From assembly GCF_000953825.1 (NCBI RefSeq), contig NZ_BBUL01000096.1, positions 186,001 to 250,000 on the forward strand: a DNA stretch of 64,000 nucleotides, read 5' to 3'. Origin of the DNA: Cellvibrio sp. OA-2007 (GTDB lineage Bacteria > Pseudomonadota > Gammaproteobacteria > Pseudomonadales > Cellvibrionaceae). This document shows positions 38,694 through 47,310 of this stretch, piece after piece (position 1 is the first letter of the stretch; the number at the start of each line of letters is the position of its first letter). The translations under genes were made by a program, and so were the position numbers. The notes below the pieces were generated by a model, which was not told the origin of the DNA, did not search any database, and worked only from the letters and a program-made list of their open reading frames with translations.

Positions 38694-39794
38694 TTATGAA
38701 GCCAATACCTTGAGCGCAATTTCCGAACCGGGCAAAGCATCTTGTGCGATTAATAAAATCATCCCCAAAAACAGCGCAACCACCACCAGATACCACAACA
38801 CAGAAAACCAAATGCCGTAGGTTTTAAGCGGCGTAATATCTTCAGCCAACCCCACACGCCAACCGGCCACAATATCCACCACGCCCAGCACAATAAAAAA
38901 GGTGATGAAATACAAGCCTAATTTCCAGGCCACCACAAAACACAAAGCGGAGATAATCAGCAGTGCAATCAGCGCCAAATAATTGCGCCCGGAAAATACC
39001 AGCGATTTCACTACGCGCCCGCCATCTAAGGGATACACCGGAATTAAATTAAATAAATTTAATAGCGCGCTAGTTGATGCCACTAAACCGGCAAAATGAC
39101 TTTCGGTGATGAGATACACTATATAAAACGCAACGGTCATGATCAAACCGTACACCGGCCCCATCATAGAGATATACACATCCTGCCAGCGGGTTTTAGG
39201 CATATCGCCCACCGCAAGACCACCGACAAAGGGAATCAAATACATGCCCTTGGTGGGCAGACCAAATGTTTTCATCGCGCGCAAATGGCCATACTCGTGA
39301 AATACCAATACGCCAATTAATGCCAGCGCAAATTCCAAGGTAAACATCACACTGTAAACCGCCACCGAAGCAGCAAGCAGTGCAACCTTAACCACCTGCA
39401 CCGCTTTCAATAATTTAAACGCAACCAAACCAAGCGATAACCAGGAATTGGTTTTTGCTGGCTTGCCTGCAGGCGCAGCCAGAGTGTCAGCGGTCGCCAT
39501 TGTTTCATCGCGATGAAACTCTTGCCCGGCAAGCGCGACTGGTGATGCTGCCTCCAGCACTCGCTCACCATTAACCCACAACTCATAATTCACATCTGCC
39601 GCGCGCAGATTGAGCACATAGATCAGTTTTACTTCACCCAAACTCTCTACGCTAAAACCATGTTCACTGGTAATACTAAAGTTGCGCTGTTGCGATACCA
39701 CCACACCATCGACAGTGACAATTTCCTCACCAGTTGCCGGAGTTGCATCGACACTGAACACACGGTTGGCATAATCAAACGAAAATAACTGCAT
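38694..39794 (-). CDS. Site-2 protease family (M50) membrane protein with N-terminal beta domain
   Basis: 366 residues. The first 100 residues are soluble and beta-rich (FDYANRVFSVDATPATGEE, VNYELWVNGERVLEA), probably a separate domain. About six hydrophobic segments follow, with the zinc motif HEYGH at 166-170 and the second metal region NLIPVYPLDGGRVV. Site-2 proteases cut transmembrane or membrane-near segments. The substrate is unknown; this is not the RseP type, as no PDZ domain is visible. Confidence 0.85.
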   Translation of the reverse strand: MQLFSFDYANRVFSVDATPATGEEIVTVDGVVVSQQRNFSITSEHGFSVESLGEVKLIYVLNLRAADVNYELWVNGERVLEAASPVALAGQEFHRDETMATADTLAAPAGKPAKTNSWLSLGLVAFKLLKAVQVVKVALLAASVAVYSVMFTLEFALALIGVLVFHEYGHLRAMKTFGLPTKGMYLIPFVGGLAVGDMPKTRWQDVYISMMGPVYGLIMTVAFYIVYLITESHFAGLVASTSALLNLFNLIPVYPLDGGRVVKSLVFSGRNYLALIALLIISALCFVVAWKLGLYFITFFIVLGVVDIVAGWRVGLAEDITPLKTYGIWFSVLWYLVVVALFLGMILLIAQDALPGSEIALKVLAS

Positions 39795-39935
39795 AAATAA
39801 CGGCTCTACATTGATACAAAAAACAAAAACCTGCGGGCGCAGGGGTTTTACTGGCCTTAACCCACCCTTGCTAATAAACTGTGCGCTATTGATGCAACCG
39901 TCTTATCTGCATATAACCGCGAGAACAAGTTACCT

Positions 39936-40778
39936 ATGTTACACATTGGCCGACAAAACCGCTTAACCATCGTCAAACACACTGATTTCGGCATTTTTCT
40001 CGATGGCGGCAAGTTTGGCAACATATTACTACCCAAGCGTTACGTGACCGCTGATATGAAAATTGGCGGCATTCTGGATGTATTTATCTACCTGGATTCC
40101 GACGATTGTATTATCGCCACCACCCTCACCCCCAAAGCTATGGTTGGTGAATGCGCCTTTCTCGAAGTGAAAGAAGTGAACAACGTCGGCGCATTTCTCG
40201 ATTGGGGTTTGCCAAAAGATTTGCTGGTGCCCTTTGGCGAGCAACACAAACCCATGGAAGCAGGCCGCTCTTACGTGGTGTGTATTTATCAAGATGAATA
40301 CACGGGCCGCATTACCGCCTCATCGCGCTTAAGCCGCCACCTTGAAGAGCGTGCAGATGGCTTGCGCGCAAAACAAGCCGTAGATTTAATCATTTGTGGC
40401 CGTAGCGATATGGGTTACAAAGCGGTGATTAATCACACCCATTTAGGGTTGATCTTCCGCGACGAAGCCTTCCGCACCTTGCTCTACGGCGAAAAAGTAA
40501 AAGGCTATATCAAAAGCATTCGCCCCGACCGCAAAATCGATTTGAGTTTGCAAGCACAAGCGCGCGACAGCAAAGAAGATTTGGCGGAAAAAATTCTCGC
40601 CGATTTGCAACGCCAAGGCGGCACCTCGTTTGTAACCGACAAAAGCGAACCTGAATTAATTTACAAAATATTTAATGTGAGCAAAGGCAATTACAAAAAT
40701 GCGCTGAGCCTGCTCTACAAGCAGCGTAAAATTTTGATTGAAAAAGATAAAATCACATTGGTTGAGCAGGGGCAATAA
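39936..40778 (+). CDS. CvfB-like S1-domain RNA-binding protein
   Basis: 280 residues. Tandem S1-like modules can be seen (LTIVKHTDFGIFLDGG, VGAFLDWGLPKDLLVPFGEQ, YKAVINHTHLGLIF, VKGYIKSIRPDRKIDLSL) and a C-terminal winged-helix (YKIFNVSKGNYKNALSLLYKQ), as in the CvfB/YitL family. The function in gram-negative bacteria is not well defined; RNA binding is expected from the family. The stop codon is one base before the ATG of the oxidoreductase, so the two are coupled. Confidence 0.88.
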   Translation: MLHIGRQNRLTIVKHTDFGIFLDGGKFGNILLPKRYVTADMKIGGILDVFIYLDSDDCIIATTLTPKAMVGECAFLEVKEVNNVGAFLDWGLPKDLLVPFGEQHKPMEAGRSYVVCIYQDEYTGRITASSRLSRHLEERADGLRAKQAVDLIICGRSDMGYKAVINHTHLGLIFRDEAFRTLLYGEKVKGYIKSIRPDRKIDLSLQAQARDSKEDLAEKILADLQRQGGTSFVTDKSEPELIYKIFNVSKGNYKNALSLLYKQRKILIEKDKITLVEQGQ

Positions 40779-40779
40779 A

Positions 40780-41772
40780 ATGACAACAGCTGAACAAACC
40801 ATACGTTGGGGCATTATCGGCGTAGGCGATGTGTGTGAACTTAAAAGCGGGCCGGGTTTTTATAAAGCAGAAAACTCCCAACTGATTGCAGTAATGCGCC
40901 GCAATGGCGAAAAAGCGAAAGATTTTGCTGCACGGCACAATGTAGATCTATGGTACGACAATGCCGAAGCGCTGCTCGCCAACCCAGACATCAATGCCAT
41001 TTATATCGCCACCCCACCCGCGCAACATAAAGAGTATGCAATCGCCGCGTTAAATGCGGGGAAAAATGTGTACATCGAAAAACCCGTCACCCTTAACGCC
41101 GCAGAATGCGATGCAATTATCGCTGCGGAAAAAGCCAGCGGTAAAAAAGTCAGCGTTGCGCATTATCGCCGCTATGTGCCCTGCTTTATGAAACTAGCGG
41201 AACTCATTCGCAACGGTGCCATCGGCGAGCCATTAATGGTGCGGCTGGATATGCTGCAACCGGCTAAATCCACAATCATTACCGAAACCGAAGACAATTG
41301 GCGAGTAAACCCGGCACTATCCGGCGGCGGCCTATTTCACGACTTATCTCCGCACCAACTTGACCTGATGATTTATTGGTTTGGTACAGTTGTTCAAGCA
41401 AGCGGCTTCGGTTACAACCAATGTCAGTTTAATACCGCCGATGACTGTGTACTGGGCTGGGCAAAATTTGATACGGGCGTGGTATTACAAGGCCGCTGGC
41501 ATTACGCGGTTGCGCCAGAGCAAACCCGCGATCTGTGCGAAATTATCGGCACTGCCGGAAAATTAACGATTAACTTTTTTGGCCAGCAAGTAATTCGCTT
41601 AACCAATGCCGATGGCGAACAAGAAATTATCATCCCCAACCCGCAACATATTCAGCAGCCGATGATTGAACAGGTAAATAATTATTTCCGCGGGGAGCGA
41701 GATAATCCTTGCAGCGTAACTGAAGCAAAAGCGGTGATGGAATTGATTGATGGTTTTAGCAAGCCTATTTAA
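40780..41772 (+). CDS. Gfo/Idh/MocA-family oxidoreductase
   Basis: 330 residues from ATG 40780 (AGGGG at about 40767). An N-terminal Rossmann fold (WGIIGVGDVCE) binds NAD(P); the signature EKPVTLNAAECDAII and the later RRYVPCF match the family. The C-terminal domain has GGGLFHDLSPHQLDLM with the catalytic-type His residues. It probably oxidises or reduces a sugar or cyclitol; the substrate cannot be read. It starts one base after the CvfB-like gene. Confidence 0.88.
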   Translation: MTTAEQTIRWGIIGVGDVCELKSGPGFYKAENSQLIAVMRRNGEKAKDFAARHNVDLWYDNAEALLANPDINAIYIATPPAQHKEYAIAALNAGKNVYIEKPVTLNAAECDAIIAAEKASGKKVSVAHYRRYVPCFMKLAELIRNGAIGEPLMVRLDMLQPAKSTIITETEDNWRVNPALSGGGLFHDLSPHQLDLMIYWFGTVVQASGFGYNQCQFNTADDCVLGWAKFDTGVVLQGRWHYAVAPEQTRDLCEIIGTAGKLTINFFGQQVIRLTNADGEQEIIIPNPQHIQQPMIEQVNNYFRGERDNPCSVTEAKAVMELIDGFSKPI

Positions 41773-41821
41773 CCCACTAGATTTAGTTGCACAAATAGGG
41801 GATAGCGGTCAATTAAATCGT

Positions 41822-41891
41822 CGTCACTCCCGTTTGCGGGAGTCCAGATTTAAACATTAAAACCTATGGATCCCCGCACGCGGGGATGACG
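41822..41891. repeat. Pair of inverted REP-like palindromic units
   Basis: Two 25-base units in opposite orientation, at 41822-41846 and 41867-41891, separated by 20 AT-rich bases. Each has the pattern CGTCA, a six-pair hairpin, TCCA. The hairpin arms differ between the copies (CTCCCG/CGGGAG and TCCCCG/CGGGGA) but remain fully paired in both, so the structure is conserved through compensatory changes. This is the organisation of a REP/BIME-like element between convergent genes. Confidence 0.75.
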
Positions 41892-41914
41892 CTCTGACAC
41901 TACACGCCGCTGAA

Positions 41915-42496
41915 CTAATTGGTATTAAATAAATGGGGAAACAATTTTTGTTTTTCTTCTGCCGTTAAACCTTCCACGCGTGTTTTATTCACTTCTGGAA
42001 TTTCTTCCACATCCGCAAAATACTCCAGCGCTTTTTCCAAACTGGCTTCGCGAATAATGTGCAGAATGGGATAAGGGGCGCGGTTAGTGAGATTTTCTGC
42101 ATCATCCGGTTCGGCGTGGGCAAAACAATAGTGCGGGTGAAAGGTGGCGAGCTGATAAACGCCAACCCAGCGATTGCGCTTTAGTAGCTGCTGAGTCCAA
42201 TTTAAAAACTGGTTGTAGTCAAAAAAATCCTGCAGGTGATTGGGCACAATTACCAAAGTGGTTTCAATCTCGTTTGCGGGTTTTTCGTCGAGCAATTCCA
42301 TTTCTTGTTGCAGGTCTTGTAGTAGCAATTCGTCGTCAGTGGCGTGGCTAACAAAAAAGCGCACACGATTTTCGCGGGTTGGTTTGCCGGAAAACGGGCA
42401 GAGGTTTAACCCTATCACCACCTCGTTTAACCAGCGGGCGACATCGGCCACTATTTTTTCATCGAGGATTTTTGCATCAAGATCCTGCGCACTCAT
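41915..42496 (-). CDS. DUF1415 protein
   Basis: 193 residues. The sequence has the DUF1415 pattern: WLNEVVIGLNLCPFSGKP with a Cys near 34, VRFFVSH, TTLVIVPNHLQDFFDYN and FHPHYCFAH near the middle. Several conserved Cys and His could bind metal, but that is inference. The function is unknown. It lies four bases after the DUF1456 gene and is probably co-translated. Confidence 0.85.
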   Translation of the reverse strand: MSAQDLDAKILDEKIVADVARWLNEVVIGLNLCPFSGKPTRENRVRFFVSHATDDELLLQDLQQEMELLDEKPANEIETTLVIVPNHLQDFFDYNQFLNWTQQLLKRNRWVGVYQLATFHPHYCFAHAEPDDAENLTNRAPYPILHIIREASLEKALEYFADVEEIPEVNKTRVEGLTAEEKQKLFPHLFNTN

Positions 42497-42500
42497 GCAA

Positions 42501-42983
42501 TCAGACTCCGGCTTTTTTCTGTTGCAATAACAAACCTATGCCCTCGATAAAATCCAGCACTAGTTCATCGTCGCAGGCTTTGTACTGTTCATGGCCAGCT
42601 TTGCGAAATAGCGCTGCCAAATCTGATTTGGTCAGTTCAATCGTCACCAATTTCAGTGCATCGCGCAGATCCTGCTCATGCAGAACAAACGCAACTCGCA
42701 ATTTTTTCAGCACATCGTTATTAGAAATTTTGGCATGCTTTTCGATCACCTCAACTTCAGCATCGGCTTTTTTACCGCGTTGCTGCTCAATCAAATTATT
42801 CAGAAAAACAATCAGGATATAGTCCGGCATGGCGGCAAAACCGGGTTGATAATCTGTCTTGAGCAAATTGGCGACGTCTTTATCGCTCAGGTCGATATCT
42901 GCGCGGGCAAACAAGGTTTGAATTTGTGCCGTATCCAATTGCAAGGATTGCGTCAGTTTGCGAAAAATATCGTTGGTTCTCAT
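42501..42983 (-). CDS. DUF1456 protein (YehS-like)
   Basis: 160 residues from ATG 42983; the longer open frame overlaps the divergent acetyltransferase gene. Two similar halves of about 70 residues each start MRTNDIFRKLTQSLQL and NNDVLKKLRVAFVLHEQDL, a duplication typical of this family (E. coli YehS). The function is unknown. It forms a unit with the DUF1415 gene. Confidence 0.85.
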   Translation of the reverse strand: MRTNDIFRKLTQSLQLDTAQIQTLFARADIDLSDKDVANLLKTDYQPGFAAMPDYILIVFLNNLIEQQRGKKADAEVEVIEKHAKISNNDVLKKLRVAFVLHEQDLRDALKLVTIELTKSDLAALFRKAGHEQYKACDDELVLDFIEGIGLLLQQKKAGV

Positions 42984-43056
42984 AGGGTGGCTCTTTGATG
43001 AAAGCAAATAATTGAGGCATTCTACCGCAAAGCCCGCGCCGCCTGAGAGTGAATCC

Positions 43057-43602
43057 ATGCATCCGTTTACTGAAATCAATCCGTTTGCGCCTGAGCTGGT
43101 CGCCGCGCGCAAACGCGCCAAACAACTCTGCCAGCAATTAAATGCCCTGCGCGCCGATCAAACCAAAGCGCGCAAACCGTTTTATCAGCAACTTTTTGCG
43201 CAAGTAACACGCGCCTATATTGAGCCAAATTTCTTTTGCGATTACGGCAGCAATATTTATTTGGGCGAAGAATTTTATGCAAACCACAATTGTGTGATTC
43301 TGGATGCCGCCGAGGTGCACATTGGCGACCGGGTGATGTTAGGGCCGAATGTGCAAATTTATAGCACCAGCCATCCACTCGATCCGGCTGAACGAGCCAG
43401 CGGCAAAGAGTGCTGCGCGGCGATTGCGATTGGCGATGATTGCTGGATTGGCGGCGGCGCGATCATTTTGGCGGGCGTCAGCATCGGCGCAGGCACAGTG
43501 ATCGGCGCAGGCAGTGTGGTGACTAAAGATATCCCAGCCGGTGTAGTGGCGGCTGGCAATCCCTGCAGAATCATTAAAACCATCCACCAAACGACCAGTT
43601 AG
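43057..43602 (+). CDS. Sugar O-acetyltransferase, maltose-acetyltransferase-like
   Basis: 181 residues from ATG 43057. Left-handed beta-helix hexapeptide repeats (GEEFYANHNCVILDA, IGDRVMLGPNVQIYS, IGDDCWIGGGAIILAGV) follow a helical N-terminal MAT domain. The catalytic-type His is in TSHPLD. It transfers acetyl from acetyl-CoA to a sugar; in this genus several such enzymes exist and the acceptor is open. Divergent from DUF1456. Confidence 0.88.
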   Translation: MHPFTEINPFAPELVAARKRAKQLCQQLNALRADQTKARKPFYQQLFAQVTRAYIEPNFFCDYGSNIYLGEEFYANHNCVILDAAEVHIGDRVMLGPNVQIYSTSHPLDPAERASGKECCAAIAIGDDCWIGGGAIILAGVSIGAGTVIGAGSVVTKDIPAGVVAAGNPCRIIKTIHQTTS

Positions 43603-43772
43603 ATCACCCGACACTCCCTGAAAATAAGCTGAATATGCGTATTTTACTTGCCGGATTGGCTCATTTTTTCTATGGTGTCCGGCTGTGCCTGCGATTTGGG
43701 CTTCATTTTTGCAGAAACAGACGACAAATCTGGTCAAAATAAGGCCACCCCAAACCACAGAATGTGCCTGCT

Positions 43773-43787
43773 GGTGACCAAGTCACT
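43773..43787. promoter_or_regulatory. Inverted repeat upstream of oadG
   Basis: GTGAC (43774-43778), CAA, GTCAC (43782-43786), 57 bases before the oadG start. It may be an operator for the oad operon. The remainder of the 240-base gap from 43603 holds no gene I would support. Confidence 0.3.
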
Positions 43788-43842
43788 GCTCCTCTAAACA
43801 GAATAAGGGCACATTTTTCACGACATGAGAGGAAGTATCACT

Positions 43843-44100
43843 ATGCAACCTACCTTGTTCGAGCAAGCGCTCGACCTATTAGTATTTGGCATGGGCACAG
43901 TATTTGTGTTCCTTGCGATTTTGGTAATTGCAATCAACCTGATGTCGCGCTTTGTCGGAACTTTTTTCCCTGAAGCTATAGTGCCCGAGGCCACTCGAGC
44001 GCCAGCCAAGCCGGTTACCGGCGAATTAGATAACACTACCCTCGCTGTAATCCAAGCGGCTATTCGTCAACATCGCGACCGCCAAAATAGTAACAACTAG
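43843..44100 (+). CDS. oadG: Oxaloacetate decarboxylase gamma subunit
   Basis: 85 residues from ATG 43843, with AGAGGA ideally placed upstream; the ATG at 43825 overlaps this ribosome site. One membrane helix (VFGMGTVFVFLAILVIAINLM) is followed by a soluble tail, typical of OadG. The subunit anchors and assembles the complex and may carry zinc. First gene of oadGAB. Confidence 0.9.
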   Translation: MQPTLFEQALDLLVFGMGTVFVFLAILVIAINLMSRFVGTFFPEAIVPEATRAPAKPVTGELDNTTLAVIQAAIRQHRDRQNSNN

Positions 44101-44127
44101 CCGCGCGCCTAATTCTGGAGTTTATCA

Positions 44128-45927
44128 ATGTCTAACAATAATCCGCTCGGTGTTACCGATGTAGTCTTGCGCGATGCGCACCAATCCCTGTTTGCCACCC
44201 GTATGCGTCTGGACGATATGCTGCCCATTGCAGCAAAACTGGACAGCGTCGGCTTCTGGTCGCTTGAATCTTGGGGCGGCGCAACCTTTGATGCCTGTAT
44301 TCGCTATTTGGGCGAAGACCCTTGGGATCGCATTCGCGAGCTGAAAAAAGCCATGCCCAAAACCCCGCAGCAAATGCTGTTGCGCGGCCAGAACCTGTTG
44401 GGCTATCGCCACTATGCCGATGATGTAGTAGAAGCTTTTGTTGAGCGCGCTGCGGTTAGCGGTGTGGATGTATTCCGTGTATTTGATGCGATGAACGATA
44501 TGCGCAATATCGAAATCGCCATGAAAGCGGTAAAGCGCCAAGGCAAACACGCACAGGGCACCCTCTCGTACACCATCAGCCCGGTACACAATCTGGATGG
44601 CTGGATCGCACAGGCAAAACAAATTGAAGATATGGGCGCAGACTCTATCTGTATTAAGGATATGGCCGGCCTGCTGAAACCCTACGAGGGTTTTAAACTG
44701 GTTAAGCGCTTGAAAGAAGAGTGCGATATTCCGATTCATATGCAGTGCCACGCCACCACCGGCCTTGCCCACGCCACCATTTTGAAATGTGTGGAAGCGG
44801 GCATCGATAATGTGGATACCGCGATTTCGTCTATGTCCATGACCTATGGCCACAGCCCAACCGAAACCCTGGTCGCGACCTTGGAAGGCACCAACCGCGA
44901 TACCGGTTTGAATTTGGTGCTGTTGGAAGAGATCGCCGCTTACTTCCGTGAAGTGCGCAAAAAGTACGCAAAATTTGAAGGCTCACTGACCGGCGTTGAT
45001 GGGCGCATCCTGATCGCGCAAGTGCCCGGCGGCATGCTCACCAATATGGAAAGCCAATTGCGCGAGCAAGGCGCATTGGATCGCTTTGATGAAGTATTAA
45101 AAGAAATCCCCCGCGTGCGTGAAGATTTAGGGTTCATTCCTTTGGTTACCCCCACCTCGCAAATTGTCGGCACCCAAGCGGTACTCAATGTACTGAGCGG
45201 CGAGCGCTACAAAAACGTATCCAAAGAAACCGCAGGTGTTTTGCGCGGCGAATACGGTGCAACTCCGGCACCGATGAATGCCGAACTGCAAGCCACCGTA
45301 TTGCAAGATGGCGAGCAGCCCATCACTTGCCGCCCAGCCGACAATATCGCACCCGAGCTTGAGCAACTGCGCACCGAGCTGGAAAAAGAAGCGGCGCTGC
45401 GCAACATCACGCTGCGCATTCACGAGCAGGAATTGGATGACGTACTCACCTACGCCCTATTCCCGCAAATTGGTTTGCGCTTTTTGGAAAACCGCAACAA
45501 CCCCACCGCGTTTGAGCCAGCACCAACCGGCAAAGAAAGCACAGTAGTCACCAGCGAAGCCGGTGAAGAAATTTATACCGTTGAAGTGGAAGGTAAAAAG
45601 TTCACCGTGACTGTATCCAACGGTGGCGATATTACCGGCATCAAACCGCTGCAAGCCGCAGGCGGCAGCAGTGCGAGCGCCAAACCAGCCGCTAATGCGG
45701 AAGCGCGCAATTTACCGGCACCACTGGCAGGCAACATCATCAAGGTGTTTGTGAATGTGGGTGATGAAGTCAAAGAAGGCGATGTGATCATGCTGCTCGA
45801 AGCCATGAAAATGGAAACTCAAATCAGCGCGCCCTGCTCCGGCACCGTCAGTAGTATTGATGTCAAAACCGGCGATTCAGTCCCGGTGGGCAAGCAATTG
45901 CTTTCTATTGTGCCAGCGGGGGAATAA
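44128..45927 (+). CDS. oadA: Oxaloacetate decarboxylase alpha subunit
   Basis: 599 residues. The carboxyltransferase barrel begins with [12 protein letters not shown] and has metal-binding [10 protein letters not shown] linker with Ala/Pro repeats leads to the C-terminal biotinyl domain with EAMKMET. It transfers CO2 from oxaloacetate to biotin. GGAG lies seven bases before the start. The stop codon almost touches oadB. Confidence 0.95.
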   Translation: MSNNNPLGVTDVVLRDAHQSLFATRMRLDDMLPIAAKLDSVGFWSLESWGGATFDACIRYLGEDPWDRIRELKKAMPKTPQQMLLRGQNLLGYRHYADDVVEAFVERAAVSGVDVFRVFDAMNDMRNIEIAMKAVKRQGKHAQGTLSYTISPVHNLDGWIAQAKQIEDMGADSICIKDMAGLLKPYEGFKLVKRLKEECDIPIHMQCHATTGLAHATILKCVEAGIDNVDTAISSMSMTYGHSPTETLVATLEGTNRDTGLNLVLLEEIAAYFREVRKKYAKFEGSLTGVDGRILIAQVPGGMLTNMESQLREQGALDRFDEVLKEIPRVREDLGFIPLVTPTSQIVGTQAVLNVLSGERYKNVSKETAGVLRGEYGATPAPMNAELQATVLQDGEQPITCRPADNIAPELEQLRTELEKEAALRNITLRIHEQELDDVLTYALFPQIGLRFLENRNNPTAFEPAPTGKESTVVTSEAGEEIYTVEVEGKKFTVTVSNGGDITGIKPLQAAGGSSASAKPAANAEARNLPAPLAGNIIKVFVNVGDEVKEGDVIMLLEAMKMETQISAPCSGTVSSIDVKTGDSVPVGKQLLSIVPAGE

Positions 45928-45930
45928 TTG

Positions 45931-47244
45931 ATGGATACCCTGCTCAACCTTTGGTACTCCACCGGCATCTACCACATAGAGTCCGGCCAACTGATTATGC
46001 TCGGCATTTGTCTGGGTTTATTATTCCTCGCCATCCGCAAAGGTTTTGAACCCCTGCTGCTGGTGCCGATTGGCTTTGGTGGATTGCTCGCCAACCTGCC
46101 GTCGGCTGGCTTGGCATATTCGGCCGTCGAGCAAGCGCTCATGAACGGCACACCGGAAATCGGCGCAGCGCTGGCACAACTGGCAGGTTTAAGCCCAACT
46201 GACCCAGACTCGCTGATTTATAAAACACTCTATGCCAGTGAGCCAGCGCTGTACCAAACCGCCGTGCACATGGCACAGGTGGCAGGCTACAACGATGGCA
46301 TGCTCTACACCTTTTACAAAGTCTCCATCGCCAGTGGTGTAGCGCCACTGATTATTTTTATCGGCGTAGGTGCTATGACCGACTTTGGCCCGCTGCTCGC
46401 CAATCCCAAAACCCTATTGCTCGGCGCGGCGGCGCAATTTGGTATTTTTGCCACGGTGATGGGTGCCATTGGTTTAAGTTATTTCGGGATGGATTTCTCC
46501 ATCGCCGATGCCGCTGCCATCGGGATTATCGGCGGTGCCGATGGCCCTACCGCGATTTACGTTGCCAGTAAACTAGCCCCTGACTTACTCGGTGCCATCG
46601 CCGTTGCCGCTTACAGCTACATGGCGCTAGTGCCGCTAATCCAACCGCCAATCATGCGTTTGCTCACCACCAAAGCCGAGCGCGGCATTGTGATGCAGCA
46701 ATTGCGCACCGTAAGCAAGCGCGAAAAAATCGTCTTCCCGATTGTGATGTTGGCGCTGGTAGGTTTGATCCTGCCCGATGCAACACCGCTGCTGGGTGCA
46801 TTTTGTTTGGGTAATTTGATGCGCGAATGCGGCGTGGTGGATCGTTTATCCGATACGGCACAAAACGCGCTGATCAATATCACCACCATCTTCCTGGGTT
46901 TATCGGTCGGCTCCAAACTCGCTGCCGACAAATTCCTCGACCCCAAAACCCTCGGCATTCTCGCCCTCGGTATTGTCGCCTTCGGTATAGGCACGGCAGC
47001 GGGTGTATTAATGGCCAAGCTGATGAATGTATTCAGCAAACACAAAGTGAACCCACTCATCGGCTCCGCCGGTGTATCCGCCGTACCTATGGCCGCGCGC
47101 GTATCCAACAAACTCGGCCTGCAAGCCAACCCACAAAATTATTTGTTGATGCATGCCATGGGGCCCAACGTTGCCGGTGTAATCGGCTCGGCGATTGCAG
47201 CGGGTGTGATGATTACTATTGTGTCGAACTTACCGGCGGGTTGA
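45931..47244 (+). CDS. oadB: Oxaloacetate decarboxylase beta subunit (Na+ pump)
   Basis: 437 residues from ATG 45931, three bases after the oadA stop; a TTG at 45928 is in frame. GGGGGA precedes it. About nine to eleven membrane segments, with the conserved [17 protein letters not shown] region carrying the Asp implicated in Na+ transport. It decarboxylates carboxybiotin and exports sodium. The operon ends with the strong terminator at 47259-47299. Confidence 0.95.
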   Translation: MDTLLNLWYSTGIYHIESGQLIMLGICLGLLFLAIRKGFEPLLLVPIGFGGLLANLPSAGLAYSAVEQALMNGTPEIGAALAQLAGLSPTDPDSLIYKTLYASEPALYQTAVHMAQVAGYNDGMLYTFYKVSIASGVAPLIIFIGVGAMTDFGPLLANPKTLLLGAAAQFGIFATVMGAIGLSYFGMDFSIADAAAIGIIGGADGPTAIYVASKLAPDLLGAIAVAAYSYMALVPLIQPPIMRLLTTKAERGIVMQQLRTVSKREKIVFPIVMLALVGLILPDATPLLGAFCLGNLMRECGVVDRLSDTAQNALINITTIFLGLSVGSKLAADKFLDPKTLGILALGIVAFGIGTAAGVLMAKLMNVFSKHKVNPLIGSAGVSAVPMAARVSNKLGLQANPQNYLLMHAMGPNVAGVIGSAIAAGVMITIVSNLPAG

Positions 47245-47258
47245 TTGAATTAGTGCGC

Positions 47259-47299
47259 AAAAAAAGGGGCTGCAAACATGCGTTTGCAGCCCCTTTTTT
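47259..47299. terminator. Bidirectional terminator between oadB and hsdR
   Basis: AAAAAAAGGGGCTGCAAAC, loop ATGC, GTTTGCAGCCCCTTTTTT. It stops transcription from both converging operons. Confidence 0.95.
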
Positions 47300-47310
47300 C
47301 TCTGATTGAC

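Noticed and set aside
43635-43742. 35-codon ORF between the acetyltransferase and oadG
   Set aside because: It lacks a ribosome site, has an unusual composition (many Phe, Arg and Cys) and matches no family.
45928-45930. TTG start for oadB
   Set aside because: An ATG follows directly and the same ribosome site serves it.
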